Position numbers and translations under genes: made by a program. 64,000 bases of DNA from NCBI RefSeq assembly GCF_000373145.1, contig NZ_KB890602.1, positions 214,483-278,482 of the forward strand, given 5' to 3'. Under the pieces are notes generated by a model. It saw only the letters and a list, made by a program, of their open reading frames with translations, had not been told where the DNA came from and searched no databases. The DNA comes from Thermus oshimai DSM 12092. Lineage in GTDB: Bacteria > Deinococcota > Deinococci > Deinococcales > Thermaceae. Of the stretch, positions 48,128 to 56,890 are shown one piece after another; within the stretch, counting starts at the first letter, position 1; each line of letters opens with the position of its first letter.

Positions 48128-49011
48128 CCCCCTTTCCCCTGGGCCGCCCGGCCCGCATCGCCGTCCTCGCCTCCGGGCGGGGGACGAACCTGAAGGCCCT
48201 CATGGAGGCCTTCCCCAAGGGCCACCCCCTGGGGGAGGTGGCCCTGGTCCTTTCGGACAACCCCGAGGCCCTAGCCCTCCGGCGGGCCCAGGAGGGGGGG
48301 GTGGAGGCGGTGGCCCTCCCCTGGCGGGGGCGGCGGGCCTTTGAGGAGGAGGCCTTGGCCCTTTTGGAGGCGAAGGGCATAGACCTGGTGGCCCTGGCGG
48401 GCTTCATGCGCCTCCTCTCCCCCCGGTTCGTGGACCCCTGGTACGGCCGCCTCCTGAACCTCCACCCCTCCCTCCTCCCCGACTACCCCGGCCTAAACGT
48501 TCACCGGCGGGTCCTGGAGGCGGGGGAGGCCTGGACGGGGACCACGGTGCACTTCGTGGACCGGGGGATGGACACCGGGCCCATCCTCCTCCAGGCCCGG
48601 GTGCCCGTCCTGCCCACGGACACCCCGGAGGCCCTGGAAGCCCGGGTCCTCAGGCGGGAGCACCGCCTCTACCCCAAAGCCCTCCGCCTGGTCCTCCTGG
48701 GCTACGGCTTCCCGCCAGAAGGCCTAAGGCCCCTTGTGGGGGAGGAGGCCTGGGCCCGCCTCCAGGCCCTTTCCCCCCGGGTGCGCCCCTTCCACCTCCT
48801 GGCCTCGGGCTTCCTCCTCCAGGCCGGGAAGGCCCACCTGGCCCCCGAAGCCCTCTTGGGAAGAGGGGGCCCCTGGGCCCGGGGGGCCTTCCTCTTCGCC
48901 CGGCTTGTGACCGAGGAGGACCCCCTTCTTAGGGAAGAGCTCCTGGAGCTCCCCGAGGAGGTGGGGCGGGCGGTGGCGGAGGCCCTCTTCCGGGTAGAAT
49001 CCCCCTTATGA
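48124..49011 (+). CDS. purN: Phosphoribosylglycinamide formyltransferase with C-terminal extension
   Basis: Third step of purine synthesis using 10-formyl-THF; 295 residues. The core (~1-200) has IAVLASGRGTNLKALMEA, AGFMRLLSP, the catalytic NLHPSLLPDYPG and HFVDRGMDTGPILLQ. About 90 further residues (LLASGFLLQAGKAHLAPEALL onward) have no counterpart in typical ~200-residue PurN. It is coupled to purD by a 4-base overlap. Confidence 0.94.
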   Translation: MTPFPLGRPARIAVLASGRGTNLKALMEAFPKGHPLGEVALVLSDNPEALALRRAQEGGVEAVALPWRGRRAFEEEALALLEAKGIDLVALAGFMRLLSPRFVDPWYGRLLNLHPSLLPDYPGLNVHRRVLEAGEAWTGTTVHFVDRGMDTGPILLQARVPVLPTDTPEALEARVLRREHRLYPKALRLVLLGYGFPPEGLRPLVGEEAWARLQALSPRVRPFHLLASGFLLQAGKAHLAPEALLGRGGPWARGAFLFARLVTEEDPLLREELLELPEEVGRAVAEALFRVESPL

Positions 49012-50258
49012 AGGTCCTGGTGGTGGGTTCGGGGGGGCGGGAGCACGCCCTCCTCTGGAAGGCGGCCCAAAGCCCCCTGGTGGAACGGCTCTACGCCGCC
49101 CCCGGCAACGCGGGGATGGCGGAGCTCGCCGAGCTCGTCCCCTGGAACGGGGAGGTGGAGGCCCTGGCGGACTGGGCCCTAGGGGAGGGGATTGACCTCA
49201 CCCTGGTGGGCCCGGAGGCCCCCCTGGTGGAGGGGATTGCGGATGCCTTCCAGGAGCGGGGCCTTAAGATCTTCGGTCCCACCCAGAAGGCGGCCATGAT
49301 TGAGGGCTCCAAGGCCTTCGCCAAGGCCCTCATGGAGCGCTACGGCATCCCCACCGCCCGCCACCGCACCTTCCAGGACCCCCTTCTGGCCCTGGAGTAC
49401 CTGGAGGAGGTGGGGGTGCCCATCGTGGTGAAGGACTCGGGCCTGGCCGCGGGGAAGGGGGTCACGGTGGCCTTTGACCTGCACACCGCCAAGCAGGCGG
49501 TGGCCAACATCCTGAACCGGGCAGAGGGGGGGGAGGTGGTCATCGAGGAGTACCTGGAAGGGGAGGAGGCCACGGTCCTGGCCCTCACCGACGGAAAGAC
49601 CATCCTCCCCCTCCTCCCCTCCCAGGACCACAAGCGCCTCCTGGACGGGGACCAGGGCCCCATGACCGGGGGGATGGGGGCCATCGCCCCCTACCCCATG
49701 GACCCCGCCACCCTAAAGGCGGTGGAGGAGAGGATCCTTAGGCCGCTCCTCGAGGGCCTTGAGGCGGAAGGGGTGGTCTACCGGGGGGTGGTCTACGCGG
49801 GCCTCATGCTCACGAAGGAGGGCCCCAAGGTTCTGGAGTTCAACGCCCGCTTCGGCGACCCCGAGGCCCAGGCCCTCCTGCCCCTCTTGGAGAATGACCT
49901 GGTGGAGCTGGCCCTAAGGGTGGCCGAGGGGCGGCTTGCCGGCACCCGGCTCTCCTGGAAGGAGGGGGCCTCGGCCTGCGTGGTCCTGGCCGCCCCCGGC
50001 TACCCGGAAAGCCCCAGGAAGGGCATCCCCCTCCACCTCCCCGAGCCCCCGGAAGGGGTCCTCCTCTTCCACGCGGGGACCCGGAGGGAGAAAGGGCGGC
50101 TTGTGAGCGCCGGGGGGCGGGTCCTCAACGTGGTGGGCCTCGGGGCCACCCTGGAGGAGGCCCTGGAAAGGGCCTACGGCTTCATCCCCAGGATCGGCTT
50201 CCCGGGGGCGGTCTACCGGAAGGACATCGGGGCCCGGGCCCTCAAGGCTAGTACCTGA
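49008..50258 (+). CDS. purD: Phosphoribosylamine-glycine ligase
   Basis: Second step of purine synthesis; 416 residues, full length. N-terminal VLVVGSGGREHALLWKAAQ, ATP-grasp centre VVKDSGLAAGKGVTVA and LPSQDHKRLLDGDQGPMTGG, then VLEFNARFGDPEAQALLPLL. It is the last gene of the plsY-like-FAH-MBL-purN-purD run and overlaps the convergent exonuclease gene by 11 bases. Confidence 0.97.
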   Translation: MKVLVVGSGGREHALLWKAAQSPLVERLYAAPGNAGMAELAELVPWNGEVEALADWALGEGIDLTLVGPEAPLVEGIADAFQERGLKIFGPTQKAAMIEGSKAFAKALMERYGIPTARHRTFQDPLLALEYLEEVGVPIVVKDSGLAAGKGVTVAFDLHTAKQAVANILNRAEGGEVVIEEYLEGEEATVLALTDGKTILPLLPSQDHKRLLDGDQGPMTGGMGAIAPYPMDPATLKAVEERILRPLLEGLEAEGVVYRGVVYAGLMLTKEGPKVLEFNARFGDPEAQALLPLLENDLVELALRVAEGRLAGTRLSWKEGASACVVLAAPGYPESPRKGIPLHLPEPPEGVLLFHAGTRREKGRLVSAGGRVLNVVGLGATLEEALERAYGFIPRIGFPGAVYRKDIGARALKAST

Positions 50259-52131
50259 GCCGGGCCAAGGGGAGCCCGGCGCAGGCCCGGAGCACCGCCC
50301 CCAGGGTCCGGTACCCCTTCCCCTCTAGGAGGGGGATCATCTTGGCGAAGACCTCCGCGGTCATGAGGGCGTCCCCGAGGGCGGTGTGCCGCCCCAGAAC
50401 GGGCACCCCAAACCGCTCCGCTAAGGCCTCGAGGCGGTGGTCCTCCAGGTCGGGGAAGAGGAGGTGGGAGAGGAGGAGGGTGTCCACCAGGGGGGTCTTC
50501 TCCACGCCCGCCTGCCTCAGGAAGGCCATGTCAAAGGCCCCGTTGTGGGCCACCAGGACGGTTTCCTCTATGAAGGCCATGAAGGCGGGCAGGACCTCCT
50601 CCAGCCTGGGCTTGCCCTTAAGCATCTCCCAGGTGAGGCCGTGGACCTCGGTGGAGGCCTTGGGGATGGGCCGGCCCGGGTCCAGAAGGGCCTCAAAGGT
50701 TTCCCCCTTGAGGACCCGCCTTCCCAGGAGGTGCACCGCCCCCAGGGCGATGATCCGGTCCTCCCTGGGGTTAAGCCCCGTGGTCTCCAGGTCAAAGGCC
50801 GTGTAGAGGAGGCCCCCCAGGGGGGCCTCCTCCAGGGCCTTGGGGGCTTGCAGAAGGCTTAGGTCAAAGACCTCCGCCCTAGGGGGCGGGCCCTCTTCCC
50901 GCACCCGCTTAGGCACGGGGCGGGCGGGAAGGAGGAGGACCAGGCGGGTTCCTTCCCGCCACAGGCTCCCCCCCGCCTCCCCCACCGCCTTCCCCAGGAG
51001 GGGGGTGGGGGTGGGGGCTTCCTCGGCCAGGACCTCGAGGCGGAAAAGCCCCCCCATGGCCTCCCCCCGGAGCCAGACCGCCTCCCCCAGGGGCTTCAGG
51101 CCCTCCAAAAGCCCCCGGGCCAGGGCGAAGGTGTCCACCCGCACCAACAGCCCCCGGGCCTCCTCCGCCAGGGACTGCCCCGGGGCGTAGCCCAGGCCCC
51201 GCTCTATGGCCTCCGAGAGGAGGCGGAGGAGGTCTTCCGAAAGCACCTCCTCCGCCCTCGGGGGTGGGGCGAGGGCCTCCGCGAGCCCCGCCACCTCCTC
51301 CGCGGCGGCCCGGGCCGCCCGTAGAAGGGGGGTGAGCCCTGGGGGCACCTCCCCCTCCAGGGCCTCCACCAACGCCTTGAGCCCCGCCGCCTTGTCCTTC
51401 AGGCGGAAGAGGAGGTCCTCGGGGAGGGCGGCCCCCTCCTCCTCAGGTTCCAGGAGAAGCAAAAACCCCTCCTCCAGGGGCAGGGCCTGGAGCCTCAAGG
51501 CCCCCTTGGGCCCCTGCGCCAGGAAGCGCTCCCCGGGCAGGGCCAGGGCGTGGACCAGAAGGGCCCGGTCCAATAGGCCAAAGAGGCTTTTCCCCGCCCC
51601 AAGCCCCTCCCCCAGAAGGGTCCGGGCCTTGGGGTTGTAGAGGAGGACCTGCCCCCGGGCGTTGGCCACCACCACCCCCTGGGGCAGGTGGCCGATGAGG
51701 GCGGAAAGCTTCTCCCGCTCTTCCTCCAGGAGGGCCCTCGCCTCCTTAGCCCGGGCCTCGGCCTCCTGGAGGAGGCGTTCCTTTTCCTCCGCCAGGCGGT
51801 TGATGAGGTCCGCCAGGGCCTGAAGCTCCAAGGGCCCCCTTAGCTTCAGGCGGTGCCCGGGGTTCGTGAGGAGGACCGCCCCCTCCTGCCCCAGGGCCCG
51901 GGCCGCGGCCAGGTAGCCCAGGAAGAGGGGGCGGAGGAGGAGGGCCAGGACCCCCAGGAAGAGGAAGAGGAGGAGGAGGAGCAGGGGGGCCTTGGCCCGG
52001 GCCACCTGGAGGAGGGCCTCCTTGAGCGCCTCCTCGCCTTGGAGAAGGAGGAAAAGCCCTAAGGCGAGGCTTCCTCCCATGAGGAGAGCCCCCACCAAGA
52101 GGGCCCCCAGGAAGCGGAGGAGATCCCTCAT
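50248..52131 (-). CDS. Membrane PAS/degenerate-kinase protein fused to a DEDDh exonuclease
   Basis: 627 residues. Two hydrophobic segments (~5-30, 48-75), a coiled coil (~105-145), a PAS domain (LSALIGHLPQGVVVANARGQ), then a helical part and a kinase-ATPase-like end (LGKAVGEAGGSL to VLLLPA) without a recognisable phospho-histidine or N-box. The last ~180 residues are an epsilon-type 3'-5' exonuclease with all motifs: TAFDLETTG, LVAHNGAFDMAFL and GRHTALGDALMTA. It overlaps the response regulator by 4 bases. Probably a signal-controlled nuclease; the target is unknown. Confidence 0.85.
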   Translation of the reverse strand: MRDLLRFLGALLVGALLMGGSLALGLFLLLQGEEALKEALLQVARAKAPLLLLLLFLFLGVLALLLRPLFLGYLAAARALGQEGAVLLTNPGHRLKLRGPLELQALADLINRLAEEKERLLQEAEARAKEARALLEEEREKLSALIGHLPQGVVVANARGQVLLYNPKARTLLGEGLGAGKSLFGLLDRALLVHALALPGERFLAQGPKGALRLQALPLEEGFLLLLEPEEEGAALPEDLLFRLKDKAAGLKALVEALEGEVPPGLTPLLRAARAAAEEVAGLAEALAPPPRAEEVLSEDLLRLLSEAIERGLGYAPGQSLAEEARGLLVRVDTFALARGLLEGLKPLGEAVWLRGEAMGGLFRLEVLAEEAPTPTPLLGKAVGEAGGSLWREGTRLVLLLPARPVPKRVREEGPPPRAEVFDLSLLQAPKALEEAPLGGLLYTAFDLETTGLNPREDRIIALGAVHLLGRRVLKGETFEALLDPGRPIPKASTEVHGLTWEMLKGKPRLEEVLPAFMAFIEETVLVAHNGAFDMAFLRQAGVEKTPLVDTLLLSHLLFPDLEDHRLEALAERFGVPVLGRHTALGDALMTAEVFAKMIPLLEGKGYRTLGAVLRACAGLPLARLRY

Positions 52132-52487
52132 CCCTCCCCCAGAAGCCTCCGCACCTCTTCCATCAGGGCCCGGGTGCTGAAGGGCTTGGTCATGAAGGCC
52201 TCCGCCCCTAAGGCCAGGGCCTTGGCCCGGTCCGCCTCCCGGCCCCGGGCGGTGAGGACCAGGACCTTGGGCCTTTCCGGCCTCCCCTTAAGGGCCTCCA
52301 GGACGGAAAACCCGTCCAGGCCCGGGAGCATCAGGTCCAGGACCACCAGGGCGAAGCCCCCTTCCTCCAGGGCCCTTAGGGCCTCCTCCCCCGTGCGCGC
52401 CAGCACCACCTCGTGCCCCCCCTTCCTCAGGAGGAACTCCAGGGGCACCAGGATGCTCTCCTCATCGTCCACCAAGAGAACCCGCAT
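52128..52487 (-). CDS. Receiver-only response regulator
   Basis: 119 residues, a single receiver domain: VLLVDDEESILVPLEF with the acidic pocket, phospho-acceptor in VVLDLMLPGLDGF (about residue 52), VLVLTARG, and the lysine in FMTKPFSTRA. There is no DNA-binding output, so it must act on another protein. ATG 52487 has GGAGGTGGAGG upstream and lies 26 bases inside the kinase gene; it overlaps the exonuclease gene by 4 bases. Confidence 0.92.
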   Translation of the reverse strand: MRVLLVDDEESILVPLEFLLRKGGHEVVLARTGEEALRALEEGGFALVVLDLMLPGLDGFSVLEALKGRPERPKVLVLTARGREADRAKALALGAEAFMTKPFSTRALMEEVRRLLGEG

Positions 52488-54984
52488 CCTCCACCTCCAG
52501 GGGCAGGGTGAAGGCGAAGCGCCCGCCGGGCCCCGCCTCCGCCCAGATCCTGCCTCCCATGGCCTCCACCATCCGCCGGGCCAGGGAAAGCCCCAGGCCC
52601 AGCCCGCCGGTTTTGCTCTGGAAGGGCTCAAACACCCGCTCCACCTCCTCCGCCCCAAGCCCCGGCCCGTCGTCCTCCACCCGGAAGAGGGCCTCCTGGC
52701 CCTCTTTCCTCAGGGTAAGCCGGACCTCCCTCCTGGCGTGGCGGAGGGCGTTGGAGAGGAGGTTGAGGAGGACCTGGAGGAGCCGGTCCCGGTCGGTCTG
52801 GGCGGAAAGGGCCTCCAGCCTTCCCGAAAGGACCACCCCCCTTTCCCCCGCCAGGGGGGCCACCAGGGCCAGGGCCTCCTCCGAAAGGGCCTTCAGGTCC
52901 ACCCGTTCCCGCTTGAGGGGGAGGGCCTGGAGGCGGGAAAGCTCCAAGACCTCCTCCACCAGCCGGGAAAGCCGTTCCATCTCTTTGCGCACCAAGGTGG
53001 TGAACCGGGCCCTTTCCTCCTCCGGGAGGTCCTTGTGGTCCTCCAGGATCTCCACCAGGGCCCGGGCCGCGGCCAGGGGGGTGCGGAGCTCGTGGGCCAC
53101 CGCGGCCAGGAACTCGTCCTTCGCCTGGTCCATGGCCTTGAGGCGCTCGTAGGCCTCGGAAAGTTCCGCCCGGGCCTCCTCCAGGGCCTTGGCGTAGGCC
53201 CTCACCGCCTGGGATTCCTGGGCGGCTTCCGCCACGGCCTCGAGGGGGGCCTCCTGGGTCACGGAGAGGAGGAGGAGGCGGGCGGTGGCGGGCCCCACCG
53301 CCCCCGCCAGGAGGGCCTCCGCCCGGGCGGCCAGCTCCGCCCCTTCCCCAAGCCCCCGGGCCTCTTCCAAAAAGGCCCGCTTGGCCTCAGGGCCCAGGAC
53401 CCTTTCCAAAAGCTCCGCAAGCTCCTCCGCCTTCCCCAGCCGGGAGAGGGCGGGCACCCCTTGGGTGAAGGCCAAGGCCTCCCGGGCCTCCTCCTTCCGG
53501 GGGCGGGTGAGGTGGGAGACCAGGAGGTGCAGGGCCAGGTTGAGGGTGAGGCTTGCCAGGAAGCCGTGGGTCACGGGGTCCAGGTCTCTCACGCCCAAAA
53601 GCCCCTCGGGGCGGAGGAGGGGGTGGGGGCCCTCCAGGAAGGCCTCGGGAAGCCAGCCGGAGCGGGCTAGGGCGGGGAGGAAGAGGGTGTAGGCCCACAC
53701 GCCCATCCCTCCCAGAAGCCCCGCCAGGGCCCCCTGCCTGGTGCTTCCCGTCCAGAAGAGGCCGAGAAGCCCCGCCGGGGCCAGCTGGGCCACGGCCACG
53801 AAGGAGATGAGCCCCATGGCCACCAGGGCGTAGGCCTCCCCCGCCAGGCGGAAGTAGAGGTAGCTCAGGAGGAGGATGAGGAGGATGGAGGCCCGCCGCC
53901 AGAAGAGGAGGCTTCCCAAAGCCCGGTAGCGGAGGAGGAAAGGGGAGAGGAGGTGGTTGGAGACCATGACCGAAAGGGCCAGGGTTTCCACGATGACCAT
54001 GGCCGTGGCCGCGGAAACCCCCCCCAAAAAGGCCAGGAAGGCCAGGGCCTCGCTTCCCAAGGAAAGGGGCAGGGCCAGGACGTAGAGGTCCGGGGGGGCC
54101 TCGAGGCGGAGCCGCCCCCAAAGGGCCAGGGGGAGCACCGGGAGGTTGATGAGGAAGAGGTAGAGGGGAAAGGCCCAGGCCGCCTGGGGGAGGTGGCGCT
54201 CCTCCTGGTTCTCCACCACCGCCATGTGGAACTGCCGGGGGAGGAAGAGGAAGGCCAGGCCCGAAAGCAGGGTGAGGCTCACCCAGGCCAGGTGCCCCCC
54301 AAGCCCCTCAGGGGGGAGGAGGAGGGGGTGGAGCTCGGGCCGGGCCAGGGCCTCGGGGAAGGGGTTCCCGAGCTTCAGGAGCACCCACCCCCCCACCAGG
54401 AGGAAGGCGAAGAGCTTCACCAAGGACTCAAAGGCCACCGCCAGCACCAGCCCCTCGTGCCTTTCCGAGGGGTCCAGGCGGCGGGTGCCGAAGAGGATGG
54501 CGAAAAGGGCGAGGCTTAGGGCCACCACCAGGGCCACGTCCCCCAAAGGGCGGCTTTCCCCTTCCAGGTAGAGGAACCCCTGGGCGATGGCCTTCAGCTG
54601 GAGGGCCAGGTAGGGGAGGAGGCCCACCACCAAAAACCCCGCCACCAAGGCCCCGACAAGGGGGTCCCGGCCGTAGCGCACGGAGAGGAGGTCGGCCCAG
54701 GAGGTGAGGCGGTAGGCCCGGGCAAGCCTCAAAAGCCGGAGGTGCAAAAAAGGCCAGAGGGTGAGGACCAGGGTGGGCCCGAGGTAGACGGGGAGGAAGG
54801 TGGCCCCTTCCGTGGCCGCCCGCCCCACGCTCCCAAAAAAGGTCCAGGCCGTGGCGTAGACCGCGAGGGATAACGCGTAGGTCCAGGGGCTTCGCACCAG
54901 GGCCCGCCCCCGGCCCTCCCCCAGGAGGCCCACCAGGAAGAGGAGGCCCAGGTAGAGGAGGAGGCCCAGAAGGAGCCCGCTCAT
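52462..54984 (-). CDS. Sodium/solute symporter-histidine kinase fusion (CrbS-like)
   Basis: 840 residues. The first ~500 are an SSS-family symporter with about 13 helices (TAWTFFGSVGRAATEGATFLP, ISFVAVAQLAPAGLLGLFW). A helical linker leads to the kinase: H-box VAHELRTPLAAARALVEIL, N-box VLLNLLSNALRHA, G-boxes VEDDGPGLGAEE and GGLGLGLSLARRMVEA. It resembles CrbS, the acetate-linked sensor of Gammaproteobacteria. It is read with the receiver gene (26-base overlap). It probably senses transport or level of acetate or a similar acid. Confidence 0.93.
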   Translation of the reverse strand: MSGLLLGLLLYLGLLFLVGLLGEGRGRALVRSPWTYALSLAVYATAWTFFGSVGRAATEGATFLPVYLGPTLVLTLWPFLHLRLLRLARAYRLTSWADLLSVRYGRDPLVGALVAGFLVVGLLPYLALQLKAIAQGFLYLEGESRPLGDVALVVALSLALFAILFGTRRLDPSERHEGLVLAVAFESLVKLFAFLLVGGWVLLKLGNPFPEALARPELHPLLLPPEGLGGHLAWVSLTLLSGLAFLFLPRQFHMAVVENQEERHLPQAAWAFPLYLFLINLPVLPLALWGRLRLEAPPDLYVLALPLSLGSEALAFLAFLGGVSAATAMVIVETLALSVMVSNHLLSPFLLRYRALGSLLFWRRASILLILLLSYLYFRLAGEAYALVAMGLISFVAVAQLAPAGLLGLFWTGSTRQGALAGLLGGMGVWAYTLFLPALARSGWLPEAFLEGPHPLLRPEGLLGVRDLDPVTHGFLASLTLNLALHLLVSHLTRPRKEEAREALAFTQGVPALSRLGKAEELAELLERVLGPEAKRAFLEEARGLGEGAELAARAEALLAGAVGPATARLLLLSVTQEAPLEAVAEAAQESQAVRAYAKALEEARAELSEAYERLKAMDQAKDEFLAAVAHELRTPLAAARALVEILEDHKDLPEEERARFTTLVRKEMERLSRLVEEVLELSRLQALPLKRERVDLKALSEEALALVAPLAGERGVVLSGRLEALSAQTDRDRLLQVLLNLLSNALRHARREVRLTLRKEGQEALFRVEDDGPGLGAEEVERVFEPFQSKTGGLGLGLSLARRMVEAMGGRIWAEAGPGGRFAFTLPLEVEDAGSLGGR

Positions 54985-55151
54985 CGCCGCACCCCCAGGT
55001 AGAGGAGGAGGATGAGTCCCCCCCAGGCCAGGAAGAGGTAGAGGTAGAAGGGGGGCAGGCCCAAGGGCCCCTGAGGGCCGAAGAAGAGGGGAAAGGGCAG
55101 GCTGAAGAGGAAAGCCCCCAAGAGAAAGAGGAGAACGCTTCGCACCCTCAT
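54981..55151 (-). CDS. 56-residue two-helix membrane protein
   Basis: Short gene read directly from sequence: MRVRSVLLFLLGAFLFSLPF at the start, a second hydrophobic helix (FYLYLFLAWGGLILLLYLGV) at the end. Its ATG lies in the stop of the DUF294 gene and its stop in the ATG of the symporter-kinase (ATGA at both ends), so it is surely translated with them. It is probably an accessory subunit of the symporter-kinase, as DUF4212 is of ActP-type symporters. Confidence 0.8.
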   Translation of the reverse strand: MRVRSVLLFLLGAFLFSLPFPLFFGPQGPLGLPPFYLYLFLAWGGLILLLYLGVRR

Positions 55152-56890
55152 CGGAGCTGGAACCGGACGGCGGTGTTCTCCTGCACCTCCTGGATGGCCC
55201 GGAAGCCCTCCAGGGCCCGCCTCTTCTCCCCCGGGGAGAGGGCCTCCCAGCGCACGCGGTTTTCCGGAGGCCGCCCCTCCTCCAGGGCCTGGAGCTGGGC
55301 CTTGAGGCGGAGCCCGAAGAAAAAGCCGAAGGCCTCCTCCAGCCGTTCCGCCCCTTCCCGGCTTAGGGTGCCCCCCTGGGCCGCGGCCCTAAGCCGCGCC
55401 CCGGTGCCCTTGGCGGGGCTTCCCGCCATGAGGGCGTAGAGGCGGGCCAGGGCCACGATGGGGGCCAGGGCCTGCCGCTTTAGATCTATGAAGCCCCCTT
55501 CCGTGCGCACCCGTCCAAAGAGCCCCAGGGGAGGGCGGAACTCCAGGGCGGCCTGGGCCAGGTGGTAGAGGAAGACCCCCCGCTTGGCCCCCTGGAGGAT
55601 GGCCTCCTCCAGGGGGGCGAGGGGGAGGCTTCCCCCCACGGGCCGCAGGTCAAAGAAGATCTGGGTTTCCAGGAGGGCCTTGGGTTCCGGGGCCTCCATC
55701 CAGCGGCGGAAGGTGTCCACCCATTCCTTTAGGGGCATCCGCCAGCGGGTGGCCATGTACCCCCCCTTGCACTCCGGGATGCCCGCCTGGATCAGCCCCC
55801 CCACCACCGCCTCGGCCAGGGGGGCGAAGTAGGCCTCATGCCCCCCCTCCGAAAGGACCAGGGCGTTGTCCTGGTCCGTGAGGAGGGCCTGCTCCCGCCG
55901 CCCTTCCGAGCCGAAGACCATGAAGCTGTAGGGCACAGGGGGCGGGCCCAGGCGGGCCTCCGCTTCCTTTAGGAGCCTCTTGATGAGGGCGTCGTTCAGC
56001 CCCGCCACCACCCGGCCGATGTCCCAGGGGGAAACCCCCCCCTGGAAGAGGTGGGCCACCAGCCGGGCCACCTCCTCCGCGTAGCGGGAAAGCTCCAGCC
56101 GCTCCACCCGCCTCAGGAGGACCAGGGGGCTTTCCATGCTGGGGAGGAGGTCGGTGTGGGTCACCACCCCCACCACCCGCTCCCCCTCCACGAGCACCAG
56201 GTGGTGGATGCCCCGCTCCACCATGGCCGCCAGGGCCTCGTAGAGGGGGGTGTCCGTGGGCAGGGCGAAGAGGGGCCGGGTGGCCACCTCCCCCACGGGG
56301 GTGGAGGGGGGAAGGCCCTGGGCCAGGACCCGGTTCCTCAGGTCCCGGTCCGTGAGGATGCCCAAGGGCTCCCCCTCCACCAGGAGGCTGGAAACCCCCT
56401 CCTGGGCCATCTGCCGGGCGGCCTCCTCCACCGTGGCCGTGGGGGCGATGAAAAGGGGCGCGCGGCGCACCAGCCGCCCCACGGGGGTGAAGAGGTTCGC
56501 CCGAAAGCCCTGGAGGCGCCCCCGTTCGGAGAGCCCCTCCAAGAAGAAGCGGGCGGCCTCGGGGAAGGTGAGGAGCCAGAAGAAGACCTCCTTGGGCCAG
56601 CGAAGGACCTCCACGGGCTCGAGGGCCTCCACCCCCAGGGCCGGGGGCTCCCCTAGGAGCAGGGAGGGGAAGCCGAAAAAGCGCCCTGGCCCTAAGACCT
56701 CCACCGGCCGCTCCCCGTCCTTCAGGGCCACCCGGCCCTGGGCCACCAGGTAGAGGTGGCGGGCGGGCTCCCCCCCCTGGACCAGGATCTCCGCCCCTTC
56801 GGGGTAGGTGGCCCGCTCCGCCTGGGCCCGTAGGCGCTCCAAGGCCGCCTCAGGCAGGGCCTTTAGGGGTGGGATCCGGGCGAGGTCCAT
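55148..56890 (-). CDS. cNMP-binding/CBS/DUF294 putative nucleotidyltransferase
   Basis: About 580 residues. Cyclic-nucleotide-binding-like domain (~5-115: ILVQGGEPARHLYLVAQGRV), two CBS motifs (~150-265: VGVVTHTDLLPSME ends the pair), the DUF294 nucleotidyltransferase core FMVFGSEGRREQALLTDQDNA near residue 335, and a helical C-terminal DUF294 domain. GSxGRxE and DxD resemble GlnD. ATG 56890 lies inside the end of the upstream gene; ATG 56923 is also open. In other bacteria such genes accompany SSS symporter-kinases. Confidence 0.88.
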   Translation of the reverse strand: MDLARIPPLKALPEAALERLRAQAERATYPEGAEILVQGGEPARHLYLVAQGRVALKDGERPVEVLGPGRFFGFPSLLLGEPPALGVEALEPVEVLRWPKEVFFWLLTFPEAARFFLEGLSERGRLQGFRANLFTPVGRLVRRAPLFIAPTATVEEAARQMAQEGVSSLLVEGEPLGILTDRDLRNRVLAQGLPPSTPVGEVATRPLFALPTDTPLYEALAAMVERGIHHLVLVEGERVVGVVTHTDLLPSMESPLVLLRRVERLELSRYAEEVARLVAHLFQGGVSPWDIGRVVAGLNDALIKRLLKEAEARLGPPPVPYSFMVFGSEGRREQALLTDQDNALVLSEGGHEAYFAPLAEAVVGGLIQAGIPECKGGYMATRWRMPLKEWVDTFRRWMEAPEPKALLETQIFFDLRPVGGSLPLAPLEEAILQGAKRGVFLYHLAQAALEFRPPLGLFGRVRTEGGFIDLKRQALAPIVALARLYALMAGSPAKGTGARLRAAAQGGTLSREGAERLEEAFGFFFGLRLKAQLQALEEGRPPENRVRWEALSPGEKRRALEGFRAIQEVQENTAVRFQLR

